A stretch of DNA of 5,511 bases from CALMRE01 sp964412895 (GTDB lineage Bacteria; UBP6; UBA1177; JAKLFG01): NCBI GenBank assembly GCA_964412895.1, contig CAYPQK010000134.1:1-5511 (forward strand), given 5' to 3'. Each line of letters begins with the position of its first letter. Position 1 is the first letter of the stretch. Shown here in pieces: positions 1 to 5,040 of the stretch. Made by a program: the position numbers and the translations under genes. The notes beneath the pieces were generated by a model that did no database searches, was not told the DNA's origin, and saw only the letters and a program-made list of their open reading frames with translations.

Positions 1-1
1 G

Positions 2-613
2 CCCGTCACCGACGGGACGCTGGCACGCACACTTCTTGCCGCTCTCCCGCCGTTACCGGCCGCCCCGCGCCTGATGTACGGTCCTTTCGCCGACGAATCG
101 ACGGCGCAGCGCGCCGTCGCCGAGGCGGGGTCCGCACTGGTGGCCGCGGGGCTGGTCGACTCGATATTCGGCAATGTGTCGTACCGGGTGCGCGACACCC
201 TCCTCATCAGCCGCTCCGGCGCGCCGCTCGATGCGCTCGAAGGCGGCACGGCGCTCTGCCCGCTGTGCGAAGAGTGCGGCACCGCCCGCTGCGCCTCCTC
301 CGAATATCCGTCGCACCGGCGCATCGCCCTCGAAAGCCGCTACCGCGCGGTGCTCCACGGTCACCCGATCTGGACCGTCATCCGGTCGCTCGCCGGTGAA
401 GAAAAGAAGCTCTTCGGCCTGCCGGTGGTGACAGGCGATCCGGGGAGCGATCTTGCCCGCACCCTTCCCGACGCCGTCACCCAACACGGCGCCGCCATAG
501 TCCGCGGGCACGGCCTGTTCGCCGCGGGCGAGTTCGATTTCAACGCCCCGTTCGCGGTCATCCACCGCACCGAGGAGGCCGCGCTCACCGCCTACCGGAA
601 AGAATTATCCTGA
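2..613 (+). CDS. Class II aldolase/adducin-fold protein, 5' partial
   Basis: The frame is open to the left edge, and the first ATG (74) has no Shine-Dalgarno before it, so the true start probably lies outside the window. Numbering from that Met, the class II aldolase landmarks occur in order: GNVS (33-36), a SRSG phosphate-loop-like motif (46-49), SSE (75-77), HGHP (95-98) and RGHG (144-147). By comparison with fuculose-1-phosphate aldolase FucA, His95, His97 and His146 would bind zinc and Glu77 would be the catalytic acid/base, so the site looks intact. Known members cleave or epimerise sugar phosphates or dehydrate methylthioribulose phosphate; the substrate here cannot be told. The residues before about position 7 precede the usual FucA start and may belong to an upstream domain. 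Unusual: Cys62, Cys65, Cys68 and Cys73 sit immediately before SSE. The DMT gene follows after 16 bases, probably in one transcript. Confidence 0.85.
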   Translation, partial: PVTDGTLARTLLAALPPLPAAPRLMYGPFADESTAQRAVAEAGSALVAAGLVDSIFGNVSYRVRDTLLISRSGAPLDALEGGTALCPLCEECGTARCASSEYPSHRRIALESRYRAVLHGHPIWTVIRSLAGEEKKLFGLPVVTGDPGSDLARTLPDAVTQHGAAIVRGHGLFAAGEFDFNAPFAVIHRTEEAALTAYRKELS

Positions 614-629
614 TCATGGGGGTCATACG

Positions 630-959
630 ATGAGAACCATCGTCCTGCTGAGCATCTCGAACATCTTCATGACCTTCGCGTGGTACGGCCACCTGAAGTT
701 CAAGGACAAGCCGCTGCTACTGGTGATACTCGTTTCGTGGCTCATCGCCTTCGCCGAGTACTGCTTCATGGTCCCCGCCAACCGCTGGGGTCACGGCACC
801 TTCACCGCCGCCCAGTTGAAGACGATACAGGAGGTGATCACGCTGGTGGTCTTCGCCGGGTTCTCGGTCCTCTACCTCAAGGAAGAGTTCAAGTGGAATT
901 ATCTGGTGGGATTCTCCCTCATCATTCTTGCGGTGTTCTTTATTTTCAAAAAATGGTGA
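630..959 (+). CDS. DMT family small membrane protein (DUF486/DMT_6)
   Basis: This 109-residue hydrophobic protein matches the DUF486 (DMT_6) family in length and in recognisable segments: WYGHLKF near 18-24, an EYCFMVPANRWG segment at 43-54, and FTAAQLKTIQEVITL at 58-72. Four membrane helices are expected at about 2-19, 29-48, 65-83 and 91-106, ending in a basic KKW. The family is related to drug/metabolite transporters, but its members are half the usual size or less and have no established substrate, so it would have to work as an oligomer if it transports anything. A G-run at 618-622, seven bases before the ATG, is an acceptable ribosome-binding site. The 16-base gap after the aldolase-like gene suggests co-transcription. 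Assignment to the family is confident; function is unknown. Confidence 0.9.
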   Translation: MRTIVLLSISNIFMTFAWYGHLKFKDKPLLLVILVSWLIAFAEYCFMVPANRWGHGTFTAAQLKTIQEVITLVVFAGFSVLYLKEEFKWNYLVGFSLIILAVFFIFKKW

Positions 960-963
960 GGCG

Positions 964-975
964 GCCCGATCGGGC
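964..975 (-). terminator. Weak palindrome between convergent genes
   Basis: GCCCGATCGGGC is a perfect 12-bp palindrome in the 46-base gap between the stops of the DMT gene and the RRM gene. It could fold as a 4-bp stem with a 4-base loop. Read on the minus strand it is followed about 11 bases later by a run of six T, which is too far for a canonical intrinsic terminator. On the plus strand no T-run follows. I list it as a weak candidate only. Confidence 0.2.
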
Positions 976-1005
976 GCTCAAGAAAGGAAAAAGAAAGTCC
1001 GGGAA

Positions 1006-1257
1006 CTATCTTTTGGGCTTGGCGATGTTGACCTTGATGTTGCGGCCGTCGAGCTCGGTACCGTCAAGGGCGCTGATCGCCTTGTCGGCCGAAGCCTGAT
1101 CGCCCATCTCGACGAAACCGAAGCCTTTCGCTCTGCCGGTGTCGCGATCCATGACGATCTTCGCCGAAGAAACTTCGCCGAATTTCTCGAAAGCGGCGCG
1201 GATGTCGCCTTCGTTGGTGTTGAAGGAAAGGTTGCCGACATAAATCTGAACTGCCAT
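1006..1257 (-). CDS. Single-RRM RNA-binding protein
   Basis: An 83-residue protein made of almost nothing but one RNA recognition motif. RNP2 is IYVGNL (5-10) and RNP1 is KGFGFVEM (44-51). The RNA-stacking aromatics Tyr6, Phe46 and Phe48 are all present, so single-stranded RNA binding is expected. The protein ends in a short basic tail (KPKR) and lacks the glycine-rich tail of many cyanobacterial Rbp proteins. Small bacterial RRM proteins of this type are often cold- or stress-induced, but the role of this one is not known. I chose the ATG at 1257 because GAGG (1267-1270) stands nine bases upstream and the RRM starts immediately. An ATG at 1338 in the same frame would add 27 low-complexity residues and has no ribosome-binding site. 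The gene lies 123 bases downstream of uup on the same strand and may be read through from it or from its own promoter. Confidence 0.93.
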   Translation of the reverse strand: MAVQIYVGNLSFNTNEGDIRAAFEKFGEVSSAKIVMDRDTGRAKGFGFVEMGDQASADKAISALDGTELDGRNIKVNIAKPKR

Positions 1258-1310
1258 GATGCTGTGCCTCAAAAAAAAAGGAAAGAAACCGGATCCGCTC
1301 ACCCGAGCAG
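1258..1310 (-). promoter_or_regulatory. Leader of the RRM gene: hairpin, T9 tract and RBS
   Basis: Read on the minus strand, the sequence before the RRM start has a small hairpin (1295-1310; core GCTC-GGGT-GAGC, extendable by a G-T and a C-G pair). A pyrimidine stretch ending in nine T (1271-1279) follows, then the GAGG ribosome-binding site (1267-1270). The hairpin is 15 bases from the T-run, so it is not a standard terminator. The pyrimidine tract could bind ribosomal protein S1 or an RNA-binding protein, possibly the encoded RRM protein itself. That is inference. Confidence 0.4.
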
Positions 1311-1345
1311 GACCCGAAACGGAGGGGAGTATGCTCATTTATCCG

Positions 1346-1364
1346 ATAATAGCAAGCAATATTA
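1346..1364 (-). promoter_or_regulatory. Possible promoter of the RRM gene
   Basis: A short AT-rich island in otherwise GC-rich DNA, between uup and the RRM gene. On the minus strand it offers two -10-like hexamers, TATTAT (1346-1351) and TAATAT (1359-1364). I see no good -35 at the proper distance from either, so the call rests on composition and position. Confidence 0.25.
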
Positions 1365-1368
1365 CGGG

Positions 1369-1382
1369 AGGGCGTTCGCCCT
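1369..1382 (-). terminator. Short hairpin at the uup stop codon
   Basis: The stretch AGGGCG-TT-CGCCCT is a perfect inverted repeat that overlaps the uup stop codon. It folds as a 5-bp stem with a GTTC-type loop, or GAAC on the minus strand. No T-run follows on the minus strand, so it may only slow polymerase or protect the 3' end of the message. The evidence is weak. Confidence 0.25.
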
Positions 1383-3159
1383 ACTCTTCCTTCTCCGACA
1401 ATTCGGCCCAGCGCGCTATCCTGACATCTATCTCCGCCCGGACCTCTTCGAACCGGTGCCCCCGCGCCGCAAGCCGCGCCATATCGCCATGAGCGCCCCC
1501 TGAAAGCTGCGCCTCGAGCTCCTCTTTCTCACGCTCCAACGCCCCGATCTCGGCAGGCAATTTATCGAGTTCCAACCGCTCCTTGAACGAAAGTTTCACC
1601 TTTTTCTCGATGTCGCGCGGCCGCACCTGCGGCGCCGGTTTTTCCTTTTTCTCCGGTTCTTTTGCCGCCGCCTTCTGCGCCGTCCTCATTTCAATATAGT
1701 CCGACATGTCGCAGGCAAAACCGCCCACCGATCCCTCTTCGTCGAAGACCAGCAGGAACTCGCAACACTTATCGAGGAACCAGCGGTCGTGCGAAACGAT
1801 GAGCAGACACCCCTCGAACCGCTGGAGGAAATCTTCGAGTATCGTGAGTGTCCGGATGTCGAGATCGTTGGTCGGCTCGTCGAGTATCAGGAAGTTGGGG
1901 TTCTTCATCAGGACGAAAAGAAGTTGCAGACGCCGTTTCTCGCCCCCCGAAAGCCGGCCGATGGCCTGATACTGCATCCCCGAATGGAAGAGGAACCGCT
2001 CCAGCATCTGCGCCGCGCTGATGGTGACGCCGCCCGCCACCTCGATCTGTTCCCCGGCGCTTTTGATATAGTCGATGACCTTCATGTTCGGGTCGAGCGT
2101 TTCGCCGCGCTGGTCGAAATAACCGAAGCAGGTGTTCACCCCCACATCGACCGTTCCGCCGTCCGGCTCGATCGTGCCGGTCAGGAGCGAAAGGAGCGTC
2201 GTCTTGCCGCACCCGTTGCGCCCGACGATGCCGAGCTTCTGGTTCTTCTTGAAGGTCCAACTGAAGGGTTTCAAGACCACGCGGTCGCCGTAGCGCTTCG
2301 TGATCCCGCGCACCTCCAGTATCTTTTTCCCGAGCCGCCGCCCCGAGATGGAGAGTTCTATCTCCCCCGGCGCCGCGATCTGTTCGCGGTCGAGCAGACG
2401 CTGTATCCGGTCCTTACGGTCCTGCGACTTGGTGGCCCGCGCTTTGGGGCCGCGCCGCAGCCATTCGAGTTCGGTCCGCAGGATGTTCTCTGCCTTATCT
2501 TCACTGCGCTGGAGACTCAGGTCGCGTTCCGCTTTCCGTTCCAGATAGCGCTCATAGCCGCCGCCGTAGGTGAACAGCTGTCGCCGGTCGATCTCCCAGA
2601 TGCCGGTCGAAACGGCGTCGAGGAACATCCGGTCGTGGGTCACCATGAAGAGCGCCTTTTTCATATCGCGCAGATGGTCCTGTAGGCGGAGTATGGCGTC
2701 GAGATCGAGATGGTTGGTCGGCTCGTCGAGTATCAGCAGTTGCGCGTCGGTCGCGAGCACCCGGGCCAGCGCCACCTTTTTCTGCATCCCGCCCGACAGC
2801 TCCCCCATCCGCGCCGCCAGATCGGTCACCCCGTAGTCGGTCAGGAACGACTTGAGCCGCCACCCCTCGGGCCGGTCATGGGCGACGGGACCGCTGAAGA
2901 GATGCTCCTCGATGGTATGGGCCGGATCGAAGGGCGGTATCTGCTGAAGATAGGCGATACGGGCGTCGCGTGACCGGACTATCGTGCCGCCGTCGGGCTG
3001 GTCAAGCCCCGCCACCAGCCGCAGGAGCGTCGTTTTGCCGCAGCCGTTCACGCCGATGAGCGAGAATTTGTCGCCGTCGCCGATGCCGAAGGAGAGGCCG
3101 GTGAAAAGCGGTTTATCGCCGAGCGTCTTGGAGATGCCGTCGGCCGATACAATGTTCAT
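1381..3159 (-). CDS. uup: ABC-F ATPase, Uup type
   Basis: A 592-residue protein with two ABC ATPase domains and no membrane segment, which is the ABC-F arrangement. Domain 1 has Walker A GVNGCGKTT (36-44), signature LSGGM (121-125), Walker B/catalytic LLILDEPTNHLD (141-152, Glu146) and switch His175. Domain 2 has GRNGCGKTT (313-321), LSGGE (403-407), FLILDEPTNDLD (423-434, Glu428) and His457. The charged linker at about 200-260, with the ELEWLRRGPKARATKS stretch (230-245), is the P-site-tRNA-interaction region and is typical of Uup. Residues about 517-590 form a charged coiled coil like the Uup C-terminal domain. The length is close to E. coli Uup (635). ABC-F proteins act in the cytoplasm on ribosomes; Uup is linked to relief of stalled or misassembled ribosomes and to reduced transposon precise excision. 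GAGAGGA before the start at 3159 and a TATAAT box (3191-3196) support this start. EttA is less likely, given the coiled-coil tail and linker. Confidence 0.95.
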   Translation of the reverse strand: MNIVSADGISKTLGDKPLFTGLSFGIGDGDKFSLIGVNGCGKTTLLRLVAGLDQPDGGTIVRSRDARIAYLQQIPPFDPAHTIEEHLFSGPVAHDRPEGWRLKSFLTDYGVTDLAARMGELSGGMQKKVALARVLATDAQLLILDEPTNHLDLDAILRLQDHLRDMKKALFMVTHDRMFLDAVSTGIWEIDRRQLFTYGGGYERYLERKAERDLSLQRSEDKAENILRTELEWLRRGPKARATKSQDRKDRIQRLLDREQIAAPGEIELSISGRRLGKKILEVRGITKRYGDRVVLKPFSWTFKKNQKLGIVGRNGCGKTTLLSLLTGTIEPDGGTVDVGVNTCFGYFDQRGETLDPNMKVIDYIKSAGEQIEVAGGVTISAAQMLERFLFHSGMQYQAIGRLSGGEKRRLQLLFVLMKNPNFLILDEPTNDLDIRTLTILEDFLQRFEGCLLIVSHDRWFLDKCCEFLLVFDEEGSVGGFACDMSDYIEMRTAQKAAAKEPEKKEKPAPQVRPRDIEKKVKLSFKERLELDKLPAEIGALEREKEELEAQLSGGAHGDMARLAARGHRFEEVRAEIDVRIARWAELSEKEE

Positions 3160-3190
3160 GCGGTGCGCGTCCTCTCATACAGTCGCCGCG

Positions 3191-3218
3191 ATTATATGTG
3201 CCGTTATCCGTTTGGAAA
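3191..3218 (-). promoter_or_regulatory. Promoter of uup
   Basis: On the minus strand a perfect TATAAT (3191-3196) lies 16 bases from TTTCCA (3213-3218), which matches the sigma-70 -35 box at four of six positions. The ribosome-binding site GAGAGG (3171-3176) and the uup ATG follow closely, giving a short leader. Confidence 0.5.
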
Positions 3219-3222
3219 GTTA

Positions 3223-3251
3223 TTTGTATTTCGTTCGCCGCCGGTTATAAT
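3223..3251 (+). promoter_or_regulatory. Promoter of the lipoprotein gene
   Basis: On the plus strand a perfect TATAAT (3246-3251) follows TTGTAT (3224-3229) with a 16-base spacer; the -35 matches at about three of six positions. An 8-bp direct repeat CGCCGGTT (3239-3246 and 3253-3260) flanks the -10 box and might be an operator. The ribosome-binding site GGAGG (3273-3277) stands seven bases before the ATG at 3285. Confidence 0.5.
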
Positions 3252-3284
3252 TCGCCGGTTCAATTCATTGAGGGAGGGAACACC

Positions 3285-4442
3285 ATGACGCGCTATTTCG
3301 TACTTTTCACGGCACTCCTGTTCATCGCCGCATGCGACGGCGGGAATGGAGAAAAGGACGACAAGGACATAAACGACATAAACGACGGGATCGTCGGTCA
3401 GGATACCGCGGTGGCCGACGATGATCAGCCGGATCCGACTGATCAGTCGGATCCGACAGATCAGTCCGACACCGCGCCGACCGACGAAGACATCCTTCCC
3501 CCCGACCAGTCGGATTCGTCGGACGCTGAGATCGCCGATGATACGCTCATCACCGACGACGACGCCGTGGTGGCCGAATGTGTCGACGGCACCATCTTCG
3601 CTGGCGACTGCGAAGGGGCCGGCAAACAGATACGGACCTGCGCCGACGGCCAGTGGGGCCCGTTCGGCGACTGCATCGACATCACGCAGGCGGTCATCGA
3701 CATCGCCGCCGCCTCGGCGTGCGCCGACTACTACTGGGCCGACCGCGGCGACGCACCGCTCGCCTACACCGCCGGGATGGGACTGGTCTTCGCGGGCGCC
3801 TTCTGCCATAGCGACCGTTCCGATGTGATGACGGTCGCCGCCGCAAAGACCGCCGACACCGAACACGACGCCCTCGCGTGGTACGATCAGATATTCAGCG
3901 ATCTCGGCATGAGTAACGCCGTCGACGGCGCCGATACTCTGCGGCACGCCTACACCCTCCTCATCGGGCTCGGGATGCGCGAAAGCTCCGGCGAACACTG
4001 CTGCGGCCGCGACATGTCGGCCGACAATGTCACCGCCGACACGGCCGAGGCGGGGCTCTTCCAGACCAGTTACAATTCGCACAATTTCAGCGACGAACTC
4101 GACACCCTCTACGAAGACTGGAAGATCACCTACAACGGCGTCACCGACTATAAATGCCTGCTTGCCGTCTTTTCGGAGGATGTCACCTGTAGTGAAGCAA
4201 ACTGGGAGAACTACGGCACCGGCGAAGGGGTGCTGTTCCAGGAACTCGAGAAAAGCTGCCCCATCTTCGCCGCCGAATATGCCGCCTTCATGCTCCGGGT
4301 CAGCGGCGGTTCAAAGGGACACTACGGCCCCCTGCGGACCCGCGCCGCCGAGGTCCGGCCCGAATGCGACACGATGTTCGCCGACATTCAGGCGCTCATC
4401 GAGGCCAATCCCTTCTACTGCAGATTCCTGCTGAATTATTAG
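3285..4442 (+). CDS. Lipoprotein with Asp-rich linker, Cys module and putative lysozyme-like domain
   Basis: A 385-residue protein. Residues 1-17 are a lipoprotein signal: TR, a hydrophobic core, then lipobox IAAC with Cys17 as the lipidated residue. The Asp at +2 (Asp18) would favour inner-membrane retention in E. coli, though the rule is not universal. Residues 18-95 are an acidic, disordered linker rich in D, T, Q, S and P with DQSDPT-type repeats. Residues 99-130 form a small four-Cys module (Cys99, 109, 119, 130; RTCADGQWGPFGDC) resembling the WGxxG-C modules of deltaproteobacterial surface proteins and, loosely, thrombospondin type 1. Residues about 135-385 form the main domain, with LGMRESSGEHCCGRD (229-243) and EAGLFQTSYN (255-264). 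The Glu233-Ser-Ser plus downstream GLFQ pattern recalls lysozyme/lytic transglycosylase folds, with Glu233 the candidate catalytic acid. That is inference; overall similarity to SLT proteins is not obvious by eye. The 13 cysteines after Cys17 suggest disulfides. A longer frame from 3198 has no RBS and would bury the signal peptide. Confidence 0.88.
   Translation: MTRYFVLFTALLFIAACDGGNGEKDDKDINDINDGIVGQDTAVADDDQPDPTDQSDPTDQSDTAPTDEDILPPDQSDSSDAEIADDTLITDDDAVVAECVDGTIFAGDCEGAGKQIRTCADGQWGPFGDCIDITQAVIDIAAASACADYYWADRGDAPLAYTAGMGLVFAGAFCHSDRSDVMTVAAAKTADTEHDALAWYDQIFSDLGMSNAVDGADTLRHAYTLLIGLGMRESSGEHCCGRDMSADNVTADTAEAGLFQTSYNSHNFSDELDTLYEDWKITYNGVTDYKCLLAVFSEDVTCSEANWENYGTGEGVLFQELEKSCPIFAAEYAAFMLRVSGGSKGHYGPLRTRAAEVRPECDTMFADIQALIEANPFYCRFLLNY
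3423..3466 (+). repeat. 18-nt tandem repeat in the lipoprotein linker
   Basis: Two full copies (3423-3440 and 3441-3458) differ at only two positions, and a third partial copy (3459-3466) follows. They encode DQPDPT, DQSDPT and DQS. A diverged copy (GACCAGTCGGATTCGTCG) lies at 3504-3521. The repeat contains a perfect 26-bp palindrome at 3430-3455 whose half-site is CGGATCCGACTGA. Such repeats can change copy number by slippage and would only lengthen or shorten the linker in frame. Confidence 0.85.
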
Positions 4443-4456
4443 ATCGGCGTTCCCTA

Positions 4457-4684
4457 CTACTTCCCGCAGCCGCAACCGCCGCCGCTCTTGTCGTCGATCT
4501 TGCACCCGCAGGTATTGATGCCGAGCACACTGTAGAGGCCGCAGGTGCCGAAGGCGCCGGTGAAGAACGGCATAAGACCGATGAGTCCCCACCAACTGCC
4601 GTAGTACCAGCCGGCAGCGAGCATGGCGAGCCCGAGTATAATGCGGATGACGCGGTCAAAAGTGCCGACATTCTTCTTGAACAT
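4457..4684 (-). CDS. YgaP-like two-helix membrane protein (DUF2892)
   Basis: A 75-residue protein matching the DUF2892/YgaP transmembrane family: the amphipathic start KKNVGTFDRVIRIILGLAM (3-21), then GWYYGSWWGLIGLMPFFTG (25-43) and the closing GLYSVLGINTC (49-59). Two membrane helices are predicted at about 12-27 and 31-47. In E. coli YgaP this domain is fused to a rhodanese domain that carries sulfur; here it stands alone, as in many bacteria, and its function is unknown. The C-terminal tail is rich in Cys and Gly: with Cys48, it has Cys59, 61, 71 and 73, including two CGC motifs, a possible metal or thiol site. The start is well supported by a strong AAGGAGG (4690-4696) five bases upstream. 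Its stop faces that of the lipoprotein gene across 14 bases. Confidence 0.92.
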   Translation of the reverse strand: MFKKNVGTFDRVIRIILGLAMLAAGWYYGSWWGLIGLMPFFTGAFGTCGLYSVLGINTCGCKIDDKSGGGCGCGK

Positions 4685-4689
4685 GGTAT

Positions 4690-4747
4690 CCTCCTTGGGT
4701 TATTGAATGAACCGGCTATAGTTATAAGCGCGCTTTTCAGGAGTCAA
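4690..4747 (-). promoter_or_regulatory. Promoter and RBS of the YgaP-like gene
   Basis: On the minus strand TTGACT (4742-4747) is a five-of-six match to the -35 box. Fifteen bases further is TATAAC (4721-4726), a five-of-six match to the -10 box; the spacer is shorter than ideal. A second T/A-rich hexamer, TATAGC (4715-4720), adjoins it. The strong RBS AAGGAGG (4690-4696) follows. Confidence 0.45.
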
Positions 4748-5040
4748 GAGTAAGATTTGACGGCTCATAGCGAAACACTCGCCGACGCCGTCAGCCAAAG
4801 ACTTTTTCTTGTATCAGAAACAAGGACCCGCTGGTACTTTGTCTGGGGGTGGGAGGGGTTGGCTCCATACCAGCGGGCAATTATGTATAACGGGTGTTGC
4901 GGAGGATGTCCAGAAATTTTTGAGCCTGTATTGAAATAAACATTTTAGGGGAAACGATACATATATAATAAGGTAGTCGCGGGGACAGGACGCGGATGTG
5001 GAAAAGGGTTACAATTGAATGTCTGATGTCTGGAGCGACA
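4748..5040. other. Intergenic region without a convincing gene
   Basis: About 290 bases between the divergent signals of the YgaP-like gene and the end of the J-domain gene. The right half is AT-richer than the surrounding genes. A TATAAT (4964-4969) on the plus strand has no proper -35 and no gene after it. A 6-bp inverted repeat, AATGTC/GACATT (5018-5023 and 5037-5042), overlaps the stop of the J-domain gene but lacks a T-run. The main structure is the inverted repeat at 4827-4877, listed separately. A 60-codon frame at 4757-4939 begins with TTG, has no RBS, and resembles no family I know. Confidence 0.6.
4827..4877. repeat. 10-bp inverted repeat enclosing a G-rich loop
   Basis: CCCGCTGGTA (4827-4836) and TACCAGCGGG (4868-4877) are perfect inverted copies separated by 31 bases. 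The loop carries G-runs of 5, 3, 4 and 2 (4845-4862), which could form a G-quadruplex on the plus strand. There is no U-run after the stem, so it is not an intrinsic terminator on either strand. It could be a structured RNA, a recombination site or a mobile-element remnant; nothing here decides between them. Confidence 0.6.

Noticed and set aside
53..565. 170-codon open frame on the minus strand
   Set aside because: Antisense to the aldolase-like gene, which has conserved catalytic motifs; the antisense product is Arg/Gly/Ala-rich with no motif.
1258..1338. 27-residue N-terminal extension of the RRM protein from an ATG at 1338
   Set aside because: No ribosome-binding site, low-complexity sequence outside the RRM, and a well-spaced GAGG serves the ATG at 1257.
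928..1503. 191-codon open frame on the plus strand
   Set aside because: It overlaps the end of the DMT gene, all of the RRM gene and the end of uup in other frames, with no RBS or domain.
1789..2685. 298-codon open frame on the plus strand
   Set aside because: It lies entirely antisense to uup, whose motifs are unambiguous. It shows no recognisable domain and is a by-product of GC-rich codon use.
3430..3455. Palindrome as an intrinsic terminator or CRISPR-like repeat
   Set aside because: It lies inside an uninterrupted reading frame, has no T-run, and there are only two full copies with no spacers.
3204..4082. 292-codon open frame on the minus strand
   Set aside because: Antisense to the lipoprotein gene, low-complexity Gly/Val/Arg composition, and it runs over both divergent promoters.
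4757..4939. 60-codon frame with a CCGGCPE segment
   Set aside because: TTG start, no RBS, no recognisable family, and it overlaps the hairpin and the -35 region of the YgaP-like gene on the other strand.
4960..4970. TATAAT on the plus strand as a promoter
   Set aside because: No -35 at a usable distance and no plus-strand gene after it.
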